A stretch of DNA of 64,000 nucleotides, from NCBI GenBank assembly GCA_963971405.1, contig OZ020486.1:31457419-31521418 (forward strand), given 5' to 3'. Both the position numbers and the translations under genes were made by a program. This document shows positions 12,214 through 23,079 of this stretch, piece after piece. Each line of letters starts with the position of its first letter. The stretch's first letter is position 1. The notes beneath the pieces were generated by a model, which was not told the origin of the DNA, searched no databases, and saw only the letters and a list, made by a program, of their open reading frames with translations. This DNA comes from Psococerastis gibbosa. Lineage: Eukaryota; Arthropoda; Insecta; Psocodea; Psocidae.

Positions 12214-14313
12214 ATGCCCCCTACCTCAGGGGACAGTTAAGAATTGAATAAGTTATGATATCCCGATGATAACCTTTGGGTGGCGAATTTTCGAACCAGC
12301 AATAATTTTTTAAGTCAGCCTATCATTACATCTGTATGCCCCCAATGGCACGATTTTCATTCAACAAAATGCCACCAATACACATAAAAACAACGTCTAA
12401 TATTTTAAGACTACAACGCAAGATAAATTTAAAGAAGAAAGCTTACTTTCGCATGCTTTTCTCCCAAAATAACAGCACTATTGTAAGGTACATTATAACA
12501 ACTAAATATCCACTAAGTATCCACTAGCAGCAATCAGTCCAATAAATAAAATTAAGGAAAAATGACGTCACACTCACCAACACTCAATTGAAAGCTTTTC
12601 ATGCCTGAGCTTTGCTTTATAAAGTCAATTACATAAAATGACTGTAGAGGAAAGTATAGCTCTTTGAATGCCACCTTTTCATTTAGTTTCCCAAGTCATC
12701 TACATAATGTGCAGCGGAGGGTGACTCCTTTGACTTCATAACAGTTTTCCACTGAACTTATTATGAGAAAAGGAAATGAGAACAGTAAAAATAGTAACCT
12801 ACGAAATTAATTCTAACTAACGAAAGAGCTGGAATTTGAACTTATTTTATGACTTTCATTATCCAGACAAGATTTTACCAGTTGCAAGCTAACCAATCTT
12901 TAGACATCAATTTTTAGGGCATGAATTTTTTTTCTGATGGAAGAAGTTTCCATTCTAGACCTATGTTGGAAAACTGTCGGTACGCTAAATCCGACGAATT
13001 CAATTGTCTGCTGCCACGTTTTAACTTTGTCAATAAACTGTTAATCCGTGAGTTTTCCGGCACATGGTTAGCATGGTTGTTGGTCATATATAAGCCGCTT
13101 AAAAATAAATAACTTGCGCCCTAATTAGGGTGGCTCCCACGAGTCTCGGTAAAGAATTTAGCATTATGCCAATGCCAAAGAATTTAGCATGGCACCGCAA
13201 TTCCCGATACTTTGCAAGCAATGGTGGAACCGGGCTTAAGTGTCTTCGTCTTTTCAGAATTAAACGCTCGTCAGCCTTTTATCTTATTAATTTCATGCAA
13301 TAAATTATTCTACAGCATTTTTTTGAGCAGATTGTCCCCATTTCATTACAAATTTACGAACTAAAGCTTAAAAAGCGAATAAAAAACAATTATAATAAAT
13401 AATTAATCACTTAATCAAATAATGGCCCAATTTTCGTTACGGTACCCTATAAGTATGCGTTTTTGTAAAACCCCACTAAACTTCGTCGAAGAAACCCACT
13501 AATGTTAGTAAAAATCCTCAACGCTTTCACCAGTTACACCTTATCAACGATTTTTAACTTGTTCTTTCCCAAAGCGCTATAAAGTGCCAAATTATGTACA
13601 TATTTTAATAACTAATTTCAATCTTAAACCAACAACTATTCAAATAAAATTACAAAACCTCAGATGATTAGGCGCAAAAACGGCCCATAAGTGAAGCATA
13701 AAATAGTTTTCCACGAGAACACGTCATCATTTAGTTCAATAGAAACATATTAGTACAATGTAATGAGGTTTAGGAACCCTGCTGTTGGTCTTAAAAGCAA
13801 GTAACAAGTTTTTTTGGTCACAAATCAAATATTACCTGATGTCAAGGACCAGTTTTCCAATCGCCAAATAGCCCTTTTTCTCACTGGCTTGACACTCAAA
13901 ATAAACCAATATTCAGATAATTAGGTACGCAGATTCTAAACACTCAAAATATCCGTACTGTTTATAAAACTTTAGAACTTCGTGTTGAAGTCAAAAAGTG
14001 AAAACATGGCGGCCTGAGACCAATCTTAATAGGTGGAATTTATCAATGTAAATTTTGATTATATAAATATAAGTTTTTCAACATTTGTTGGTTGTGTTGT
14101 GTCACTATACGCAAAATGCACACAATATTCACCATGTATTCGGCCAAATCACTAATCGCGACATCTCATAAGTTAGTGGGTGTCTTTGACAAAGCTAAAT
14201 TTTTAATGTTTATTTGGATTATCCTAAAAGGTTTTATTGTCTGTTCATTAGAATGAAATACATCGGGAAACTTAAATTAATAGTAAACATTTCCGATCAT
14301 CATCTTAAACTTA

Positions 14314-14454
14314 GGCGGGGTTTCCACATACGTCAATGGTCAATGAGAAATATGAAATTGCCGTTTTAGCAGACATTAAAGACATACTAAAAATGTCTGC
14401 TACCACGTCAAAACTACATTTACTATCACTATTGACGTTGGTGGAATCCCCGCC
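14314..14454. mobile_element. hairpin MITE, GGCG family, chimeric arms
   Basis: The ends are GGCGGGGTTTCCAC and GTGGAATCCCCGCC, flanked by TTA (left) and TAA (right). The left half matches the right half of the copy at 43266. The right half matches the left half of the copy at 62180. Confidence 0.7.
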
Positions 14455-15488
14455 TAAACATACGAAACCCAAACATCTTTTTTGGTCAGTGATGCACTTT
14501 TTTTAATCAGCATGTAACGTTGAGTGTGGTAAACACATGAAATTTATAGTTAAAGCACAATTCCAATCATAATTTAAGAAGCTGTCTTTTAAATAAAAAA
14601 GAAGCTATTTTTGTTTCTACAGCAACTAGCTACGGTAATAATACTGCTAAATTTTGGCTATGATACAGTCAAACTCGGTACATAAAGTTCCAAAGGAAAG
14701 CATTATTTTTCATGACTAAAAGTGGTAAAATCAATTTTATACGTTATTAGATTATGCAAACTGCTTGTGAACATCACCAGCAGTATATAATTATGGATTT
14801 GAGCACTTTAATCTATTGACGAAAAGTCAAGAGTGGCCCTGATTAGACACTAATATTTCTGCGATCCAATATTTATTCGATCGAAGAAATATTTGGATTG
14901 TTTATATTGAAGTATGCGATTTTTATGGGAATTTAGGTATTACACTTTCCAATTTGTCTTACAACCACGTTTATTGGATCAATATTCGAGTGTCTAATAG
15001 GGGGATCATAGAAACATGCAGAATTTTGCACCGGAGATTGACATAATGAATTTGTTTATACAAAAGAATGCAAGGAATGAAAACATATCAGAGTACGTAA
15101 GGCGAAAGAAAGAAGGAATTATGAAGGGATAGAAGGTGTGCCCGTACTAGAGTTGTATGTAAGCGATTACTTTGAATTGAGACAGAACCAATTGATGAGC
15201 AATGAGCGGAGCGGCATGCAAGGATGGGATTCAAAGTGGGGGGAAATGAAGTTCTTAGGAAATGATATAGAACAAGGAATATAGAAGGCACTGGTCCAAA
15301 ACAGTCAATAGAAGTAATTAAAATATTCACAAATACCAAACTCCTATTTATGTCAAATCAGTTAAAAACTAGCCGAATTTTTTGCATTATTACCGCAAAC
15401 AAAGGTAAAAACATAACGTTTAAATTGGCCCCAAAATAACAGATATTCACAAAAATTCAACAACTGGGCAGCAACAGAGAAGTGAACG

Positions 15489-15708
15489 TTAAGAATAATC
15501 GCAGTTAGTCACCGGATTGCTCACGTTACGTGACTGCAGCGCGAAATGTTGCATGTTGCCACCGACGACAGGGGACGCAAATATCACTGATATGGGCGAA
15601 ACTGGTCCAACCTCCAATTTGTTAACTTTTTGAGCTGGACGGAACTTGTTTAAGAGTTGCACAGTTTGGTTCATTGACTGCCACCTTTTCAGTCGTTTCC
15701 AATGGAAC
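15489..15708 (-). CDS. MARCH last exon, cytoplasmic tail and stop
   Basis: The acceptor tttgtag precedes 15708. The first base completes the Arg codon opened in the preceding exon, then [19 protein letters not shown] follows, as expected after the second membrane segment of MARCH2/3. Stop codon at 15491-15489. Assignment rests on phase and tail similarity. Confidence 0.75.
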
Positions 15709-18700
15709 CTACAAACAAATAATAGCAGGGAAGTTAGCAGTTGTAGGACTCATATCTGCACTTGGTAAAGTCATGCCTTCGCCTGTTTCATTGAATTAAT
15801 GGTGAGCTTGTCTCAGATTGTCCGTTATCACTTGTAGCCGGTGTAGTTTGACACCGAGAACGTATGACAGTTTGCCAATGGCCAAAAGTTCATACGGAAA
15901 CAATACAAAGAACCACCGGTCCGAGTTTACTCGAACATGCTTTCCAATTTATGTATTAGTAGATAGACATAGCTGAGGGAATTATTGTCAGAGAAGTGGC
16001 CGGACGCCCTGTATCTATATAGTGATGGGTCCCGAATGTGTGAAAAAGTAGGTAGCGCCTTTTATATAGAAAAATTAGAAGTAAAAAAAGGCTTTCGCAT
16101 AGCAGACTTTGCGTCTGTTTACACCGCGGAATTAATTGCCACTCAGATGGCAATGGAATATATTGTAGCATTAAGGGGAGCACGGATTAAAAAAGTGGTG
16201 TTTTTGACTGACTCCTTGAGCTTAGTGGAGAAATTTAGAAACATCTCTCCGAGATCCGATTTTATAAAGCCAGAGATTGACATACTGACCCTTCTCGAAC
16301 AGCTAGCCAGTAAAGGATGGGAACACCAATTTATTTGGATTAAGGCACAAATTGGGATCGTAGGGAACGAGACGGCAGACGCTTTGGCCAAGGAAGCTAC
16401 CCGTCATAGATGCATTGACATGCAGGACCCTGTATGTCCCCCGTCCGACTTGGGTTTACACATAAGACAGACACTGTTGGCGAAGTGGCAGGGACTATTC
16501 TCCACTTACCCAGCTGGGCTTCAGTATAAGGAGATCTTCCCAAAAATATCATTTTCTCCGTGGTTTAAAGGTTACCAGTCACCACTCACTAAAAAAATGT
16601 ATACGACCATTACGAGACTGAGAAGTGGCCACGGGGTCACGAAGAGGTACTTGTGGAAGATAGGTTGGGACCCCAGTGGCATGTGCGACACTTGTCCGGG
16701 GTCAACTGAAACCCTACAGCATATTATATTAGAATGCCCATCACACTCAGCACAACGAACAGTCCTCCTTAATTGCCTCCCAAATTTCATAGTCAGACCT
16801 TTCAATCTACTTTCAATTTTAGAAACATCCAGCCCAACAATATATTTCATCTTCATACTTTTTCAAAAAACAGTAAAAAAACTATTTAAGACTGCCGCAC
16901 ATTAGTGGCTGAATGGCTCCCCATCGCCGACGCAAAAAAAAATTGCATATTCTGGAACGAACCTACCAATGCATTGTACCAGTAGTAACAATGACAGGGC
17001 ACGCAATGTATTGGAGCGTGAATTTTCCAAAATTTCTTCAATAAATAATTTTTTGCACAGAACCAAATATTTTTTTGGGAAAGCAACCTGTTTTGTTACT
17101 CTATTGAACACCTAAAACATACCTGAAGGTAGAAATAATCGATAGAAAGGTTCCGCTGAAAATTTTTTCATGAAAATTGAGTTTTTATTTTTTCACCCCC
17201 AGAAGCAAACTATCAAGAGGCAAGCCACCCACCGCATTTTGATAACATTAATTGATGACTACAATACATGTGAATTTAAAAGAAATAGTTGGAGCCGTTT
17301 TTGAGAAATAATTTTTTTAGTTTTTTTTTTTTAGTTTTTTGAGAATAATTCCCCCATAATTGAGTTAGCCCAAAATAAAAAATGTTCTCGAGGAACGATT
17401 TTTGTGAACCTACATGCTAAATTTCATTAAAATCGACCGAATAGTTTGCCCGGAAATGGATGAACAGACAGACAGGCAGACATTTCGTAAAAAACACTTT
17501 TTTGGGTTCCTGGGACCTCAAAACGTGTAAATCCGTTGAAATCTCGGAATCGAAAATTTTGACCAACACAAAGCTTTCCTTATAGTACGTATAAATTGGA
17601 AAGCTATAATGTCCAAAATTCATCGGATCGTTAGCATTGGGAAAGGGGCCTAAGGCCGCTATAAGTAGGCTTGGGCCCATAAAAAGTCCTAAAAGAATAA
17701 AATAATAATAACTTAACCTAGTAGTTATTGTTTTACCGGTCATTCTTGTGAAAGTTTGACTAAAATAAGAAAATAAAACCAAAGATATAAAAGCTCAAAG
17801 TCCGTTCAAAATCATTTTTATACCTCCAATATACTTTCCAAGAAATAACAGGTAGGATGTGTAGCTCAATTTGCATGGTATCGACTGGACATTTTCTGGA
17901 GTTAAGGCTAGTTCATGTAGAACCCTGTCTATCTTTCACAGCAAGGTCGTGAGAAGTCTCAGTACTATAAATTTTTTATTGTGACGTTCATAGGCGGCTA
18001 TTCCACCGGCCAATTTGCTTCACTTGTGAAGCTGCGAATTTTGTCATTGACGTTTGTTTTGTTTTAAGGAGACTATTATGAAGATACTTAACTTATCTAA
18101 GTTATAATATTATTAATGATGTCTGCTACCATATTATAACTTAATTTATAATAGGTAAGTTAAGTATCTACATAATAGTCTCCTTAAAACAAAACAAACG
18201 TCAATGGCAAAATTCGCATGAAGCAAATTGGCCGGCGGAATAGCAACCATATTGAAAAAGCTTACCGGACAGTCACAAAGCACCAAAGAACATAGACGCC
18301 CATGAGAAAGCAGCACAGCATGGCCAGTCCAGTTCCCTCCCACAGCCCGTGGTCAATGTACACCTTGGCACCGATGGCACATAGATAGACGGAAACAATG
18401 CAGAGCGGTGTCAGCAGAATCAGACAGACCACGTCTCCATAGAACCCGGACGGACCGTTATGGCAATTGTTACTACGAAGCCACTAGAACAAACATAAGA
18501 ATCCAGATGAACCCAGGAACTAAAAGATCTACTCATTTCTAATGATTTGCATTTCATATAATATATTTATCTTGTCTCAATATGCGATGGATTGACTAAT
18601 TGGCACAAATTATGGCCAATTACTATTAAAAGGTTACAATAATATTAAATTGGGACTTGCCAGTAATTCTAACCTCAAGGAAAACCTAAATATTCAATTA

Positions 18701-20087
18701 ATATAGCAAATATATTCATGTTTTAAGAGTGTACATTACATTAAAAGAGCATACCTGGCACAAAGACTTTGGACGTTTGACTAAAGTGAATTGGTATTTA
18801 CAAATCTCGCAGACTGATGTATTGGATGACGACAGCCACTTCTCTATGCAGGATGGGTGGACTAGACCTAGGGAGCCTGAACATTCACACGGCGATACAA
18901 GTTCCTCCTGCGACTCATCTGAAAGCACCAAAAATTAATTACAGTAGGCTGTTGTTTTAGGTATTGCAATAATAATGTATGGTGATAGGGGAATGACCGT
19001 ATAGATAATAACTTCCTCATTTAGACCCCTAAGCAAGATAGGTTAGGGCAGTCACTCATTGTGAATAAATTACATTGTTATGTTATACGTTACATCATAA
19101 AAAACACACACAACTGGTTTCGGATCACGCCATCATCAGGTGTATGAAAACAGTAAAAACACAACAGTATGCAAGATAAAACTTAACAAAGTAATTTATT
19201 CACAATGAGTGACAGCAAGTTTTACAAAGTTACTAAGGAGACTATTATGTATACTGGTTAGGATGGTATAGAGAGAGAGACCATTGCGTAGCTGTAGATC
19301 GTGATCAATATGGTGGAGAACTGACCCGCACAATCTAAGGACAGAGTTTTGACCGGTTCCAGGTATCCGTTCTGCTATGCTGCAATGTGTAAGACTTACG
19401 TTACGCTGGTACTTATCTATGATAGTTGGGAGACTAACGGGAGCCCCGTAAGGGATATTATTTCTCCCGCCGTTCCACTTAATTTAATAATTTTCCATGG
19501 GAGAGAAAGCCAACTAGGCATTAGCACAGCAGCAGTGAACGTTTTTAAATGAGTGTTGGTCTGATTTGTTAGGCCATAATATTTTCATAAATTGGAGTCT
19601 ATAAAAAATGTCTGTATATTAATTTAAGAACGATTTTAGTCCGATTCCGTGCTTTTTCTGATTGTGTGGATCGATATTCAGACGCTTTTTCAGGCTCCTC
19701 GACTATTTATAGCGAACCAATAATATGGTGGTTACATTCGGATTCTACTTTCCGTATTAGAAATGATGGTAGGGGCCACCCTTACGAGACTTTTTGATTG
19801 CTTAAGGAGGCTCAGAGACTATAGAGATAACTCTTTTATTTATTCAACTGGAGCTGATTGGTGATGATGATGAATTGAATTAGTCATCTTTGTACCTCGA
19901 AAGGCAGCATAGGAAACTCATAACAAAAAGGGATTTCATAGTACAATTGATACTCACCTTCGTGACAGATTCGGCAGACAATGCCAGTAAAAGAGCCGCG
20001 GTGATGATTTATAGGCGAACGGACCGGAAGAACAGACTGAATGTTGACGATGACACCAGGGCTGTTCATAGGAACTGTCAGAATCAC
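15489..20087 (-). CDS. MARCH2/3-type membrane RING-CH E3 ubiquitin ligase
   Basis: Four minus-strand exons join in phase (20087-19958, 18918-18755, 18483-18266, 15708-15489), giving 243 codons plus stop. MARCH proteins are membrane E3 ligases that ubiquitinate membrane proteins on endosomes, Golgi and plasma membrane. Seen: the C4HC3 RING-CH finger split over two exons (CRICHEG, then [14 protein letters not shown] and CEIC). Two hydrophobic segments follow in the third exon ([20 protein letters not shown] and [20 protein letters not shown]). A basic tail [19 protein letters not shown] ends the protein. Length fits MARCH2/3 (about 250). The first exon opens phase 0 on GTG. Either a short 5' coding exon is missing, or translation starts at the ATG at 20069. 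The last intron holds a hairpin MITE at its 5' end and a repeat copy with an RNase H frame. Confidence 0.9.
15783..15905 (-). repeat. repeat family E, copy 2 (minus)
   Basis: The inverted TTTGCCAATGGCC core and flanks match the plus-strand copies. It directly abuts the family C copy starting at 15908. Confidence 0.5.
15908..17604 (+). mobile_element. repeat family C, long copy with RNase H frame
   Basis: It starts with the family C head (CGGTCCGAGTTTACTCGAAC, then GCTTTCCAATTTAT) and ends with the family C tail (AGCTTTCCTTATAGTACGTA, then ATTGGAAAGC). Between 15967 and about 16970 it carries about 1 kb with an RNase H frame in place of roughly 190 bp found in the other copies. It is either the longer parent form or a nested copy. 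It lies in the MARCH last intron. Confidence 0.6.
15985..16905 (+). CDS. retrotransposon RNase H and C-terminal zinc finger
   Basis: A 306-codon open frame without stop codons. The first half is a type I RNase H domain: YLYSDGSRM (first Asp), [12 protein letters not shown] (Glu), FLTDSLS (Asp), [20 protein letters not shown] (final Asp). The C-terminal half has a Cys/His motif CDTC...HIILEC, as in non-LTR elements that carry RNase H after reverse transcriptase. No endonuclease or reverse transcriptase lies upstream, so this is the 3' end of a 5'-truncated copy. All RNase H acidic residues are present. Nothing suggests it serves the host. Confidence 0.85.
   Translation: MSEKWPDALYLYSDGSRMCEKVGSAFYIEKLEVKKGFRIADFASVYTAELIATQMAMEYIVALRGARIKKVVFLTDSLSLVEKFRNISPRSDFIKPEIDILTLLEQLASKGWEHQFIWIKAQIGIVGNETADALAKEATRHRCIDMQDPVCPPSDLGLHIRQTLLAKWQGLFSTYPAGLQYKEIFPKISFSPWFKGYQSPLTKKMYTTITRLRSGHGVTKRYLWKIGWDPSGMCDTCPGSTETLQHIILECPSHSAQRTVLLNCLPNFIVRPFNLLSILETSSPTIYFIFILFQKTVKKLFKTAAH
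17993..18248. mobile_element. hairpin MITE, GGCG family, simple copy
   Basis: ATA at 17990-17992 and 18249-18251 flanks GGCGGCTATTCCACCGGCCA and its inverted copy (outermost bases of the right end mutated). The inner arms contain AAGTTAAGTATCTACATAAT, also present at 8723 and 54388. It ends next to a MARCH splice donor. Confidence 0.75.
18266..18483 (-). CDS. MARCH exon, two membrane segments
   Basis: 218 bp. The acceptor is tgttctag and the donor GTAAGC at 18265. It encodes both transmembrane segments. A hairpin MITE ends about 17 bases inside the intron, next to the donor. Confidence 0.88.
18755..18918 (-). CDS. MARCH exon, second half of RING-CH
   Basis: 164 bp. The acceptor is gctttcag and the donor GTATGC at 18754. 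It carries the remaining zinc ligands (CEC, HPSC, CEIC) and ends [10 protein letters not shown]. Confidence 0.9.
19338..19540 (+). repeat. repeat family D, copy 2
   Basis: Matches the copies at 1385 and 36400 (minus) over the TCCGTTCTGCTATGCTGCAA core and a downstream CTCCCGCCGYTCCA stretch. Confidence 0.55.
19958..20087 (-). CDS. MARCH exon, first half of RING-CH
   Basis: The acceptor is tatttcag before 20087 and the donor GTGAGT at 19957. It reads [17 protein letters not shown] to [10 protein letters not shown]. An in-frame ATG at 20069 could be the start if the upstream exon is non-coding. Confidence 0.85.
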
Positions 20088-20465
20088 CTGAAATAAACAT
20101 TAATTTTTAATTTTCCTCTTGTCATGAGACATAAAAGTGACTGTCGGTATATGGCTGTTGTTATAGTGTAGCTGCAATGGTTAGGCGTCGTCCACAGAGT
20201 GGGAAAGCAAATGATCACTCGGAGGCTGGCAGAGACTAGGGCACAGGGGAGAACGATCAGCAGACCCAGAACAGCTCTGGAAGAAAAAATAGAGCAGATG
20301 GCCGAGAATAGAGACAAGTCTATGTACGCTGACTGGATGCCGACTGGAGTTTAAGAAGTGGATCAGAATTCAGAGAGGTCCTCTGAAACGCTGAAAACGA
20401 CACACAGAAGTAGTGGACTACATTTGACAGTGCGATACATTCCATCACATGTGTTGCATCGCATA

Positions 20466-20662
20466 GTCCACGCAAAATGAGAAAAGTATGGACATGGAAT
20501 GTTTTGATCCTAAGCAACACTGTAAAAATATTCTTTGCACAATTTTTGTGATGCCTTGCATCCAATGCAACAAGGTACACAAAATGGGGCAAGAAATATT
20601 TTTATAGTGTTGCACAGGATCAAAACATTCCATGTCCATACTTCTCTCATTTTACGTGGACC
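20466..20662. mobile_element. inverted-repeat element with CATA flanks
   Basis: The arms of about 90 bp begin GTCCACGCAAAATGAGA and end with the complement (TCTCATTTTACGTGGAC); both include the ATGGACATGGAATGTTTTGA motif. CATA flanks both sides (20462-20465, 20663-20666). No coding capacity. Confidence 0.6.
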
Positions 20663-21297
20663 ATAACTAGATGCGTATAATAAAATAAAATAATGTCCTG
20701 ATGGAATTACAATTTACAATTTACATTTTTATTACATTCTGCATTTTACATTTACGCATCTACCCACACTAAGTGCAACCCAAAGAACCGACTTGTTACG
20801 TGGGTAAACATTCGTCACATTTACGAGACATTAATATTTAAAAAGTTAAAAATTAAAAATCTAAAAATCTAGGCCTAACTCTGTAGAACATTTGAACACT
20901 TGAACATTGAACAGTTACAAATCAAGATTGGTTTGTTACCCATGTTTTGACGATTGACTTGAATTTAGGCAAGTGACACTGGTCTCTAATGTCCGTTGGT
21001 AAGGTATTAAACAGGGCTATTGCTTTAAATATAGGTGAATGATCAAAAATATGTCTGTACGCACGTATCACATATAAATTATTTACAGATCGGAGTGAAT
21101 GTCACTAATATTAGGAATGCTGTTGACTATGGTAGGTGCATACATAAGCTAATGAAACTTATAGAGCTCTCCAAGTGTAGGTACACCAAACTCCGCATAT
21201 ATCCTCTGAGTGGGATACCTTCTGCAGTGGTTTAACGCTATTTTGAAAACACTATTAATAGTACGCTTTAAATGATCCTGCGAAGAAGAGTAAGCTC

Positions 21298-21535
21298 CAC
21301 CCCACGCAATGGACCTAGGCCAAGGCTCATTGGTCCTGGTCCAATGCCAACGACCCCATGGTTTTTCGGAGACTATTGACATTGTTTCCGTATCAATTTT
21401 TGGCCATTGGCAAACTGGTGCACATCCTCGATGCCAACCCGCACCGGCCACAAGAGCCCCTGGAAAAGCTGAGAGAAGCTTGACACAATGTAACAGACTG
21501 AAACATGACCTTAACCAAGCGCGGTTACGAGTCAC
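21298..21535 (+). repeat. repeat family E, copy 3 (longest)
   Basis: Starts near CCAATGCCAACGACCCCATG and ends GTTACGAGTC. The same head occurs in the copy at 59188. The class is unknown; no terminal inverted repeats seen. Confidence 0.55.
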
Positions 21536-22745
21536 CTACAGAGAAGATTTCTGCATGAAAAACTTATTGAGGATAATAGCCAAAAATTAAAGCCTAGATG
21601 GCAGCACCGCTTAAAAGGAACTTAAAAACAACCTAATATAATATATATGCAATATCAGTAATATCAATAATCATGGTTTCGTAACAGAATTACCAAATTA
21701 CCAGAGCATTTCATCCAGTCCCCAAATTATGTCTTAATATCAATTATGCACCTCCACCAGACTTATTCAAAGGGTAAATCGATGTACGCATCAGAACATA
21801 CCACAATGAAGGTGTTCATAAGAATAATATCTAGTATTTTTAACCTGAACGTTAGTTTTTTTTTCGTCTAAAAATTAAAAATAGGCTGTACCGTAATAAA
21901 TATTATGATAAGACAGGAAGACAAGGCAAGTTAAAAGGCAATTAAAATTTGTGAGTAGCAGCTAACCACTCCAATCAAATAATGCTGACTATTGATTACC
22001 ATTGCAGCTGTCTGAATCGCTGCGCCGAGTCTGGCAAAGTAATTAAATATTTTTGCTGTTGTACAATACGGCCCGGTCTTTCAAAGCTATCCTAATGAGT
22101 TCCAATGCCATTCCGTCCACATACAATACGAAGTACAGACAGTCGTATCGGACGGATTACCCAGGCTCTGGCTTAGGGTAAAGGGCAACAGACAAAGTAA
22201 TTCGTCGGTGCCGCCCATAGGTTATACTTAAAAGATTAATAAGTGCATACGAAATAAAGACCTAGCTTGAGAATCGTACACTGTACACGAGTATGTTTGC
22301 TTTGTTCCTGGTATTAGATCCAACTTTTATCAAGATTGGAGAACTGCGAGCGGTTGCAATAGAAAGGTATGCACTTGATAACAGCAGCGTGTTGCGTCAC
22401 CAGGTCTTAACTTGTAAATAACAATCTTAAATTATCTTTATCCACTACGATGAACACAAGGGCATGTCTTCAGTCAATGTTCAGCTGAATGGAAAACGAC
22501 GTTAAATTTGCATGGTAGCCGTCTGCATTATGATGCACTAAGGCGTGGTTTCCACCGACCTGCTAGTGCTAAATACAAATACGGTGACGTGGTAACAGAC
22601 ATTCATGACTTAGGCGGGGTTTCCACAGACCTCGCATTGCAGAATGCAAATGACATTGACGGAAATGTTTGTTTTACTCTATGCTATAATTAAAATTGAT
22701 CAATGATCATAGAGTAAAATCACAAACAAACTAAAATTAAAAAAA

Positions 22746-22907
22746 ATGGCTTCGTGGGATATGTTAAGTACAAACATTTTAATAGATTTCTATAAAATGA
22801 AAAATTCAAATTTCCGTCAATGTCAATTGCATTCTGCAATGCGAGGTCGGTGGAAACCCCGCCTAAGTCTTGAATGTCTGTTACCACGTCACCGTATTTG
22901 TATTTAG
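22746..22907 (+). CDS. 53-codon frame in composite MITE copy 1
   Basis: Starts MASWDMLSTNILIDFYKMKN and ends at TAG 22905-22907. It runs from the inner element's centre through both right-hand arms. The same frame, same length and similar sequence recur at 30352 and 60240. The first 20 residues resemble the start of MADF/Myb-like domains of PIF/Harbinger accessory proteins. The rest is arm sequence read through. Probably a remnant of an autonomous parent; expression unknown. Confidence 0.4.
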   Translation: MASWDMLSTNILIDFYKMKNSNFRQCQLHSAMRGRWKPRLSLECLLPRHRICI

Positions 22908-22922
22908 CACTAGCAGGCTGCA

Positions 22923-23079
22923 GATCGAGGCGATTATAATACCGGTATTTATTTAATCCCCTGGTAGTAAAAATGTAAACAAGATAATTTTGTAATGGAA
23001 AGTGCTATTCAAAATTTGTTTGTTTACAGTTATAATCCTAGGGTATTTATTTAACCCCGGTATTATAATCGCCTCGATC
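22923..23079. mobile_element. hAT-like MITE nested in composite copy 1
   Basis: AGGCTGCA (8 bp) is duplicated at 22915-22922 and 23080-23087. Perfect inverted ends of 23 bp start GATCGAGGCGATTATAATAC. An 8-bp duplication is typical of hAT. Confidence 0.8.

Larger units (their letters stand above)
7250..15488. other. spacer between adenylate kinase and MARCH genes
   Basis: I recognise no complete gene here. Missing 5' exon(s) of the adenylate kinase gene should lie here or beyond. It contains MITEs at 8723-8903, 9037-9244 and 14314-14454 and a family E copy at 12050-12213. Positions 9540-9780 form a GC-richer island with overlapping open frames that I cannot assign. Positions 10281-10505 (plus) hold a 74-codon open frame of plausible composition without recognisable homology. 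Confidence 0.5.

Noticed and set aside
20180..20340. Plus-strand reading KIEQMAENRDKSMYADWM as a retrotransposon pol end
   Set aside because: Short, no diagnostic motif, not distinguishable from chance.
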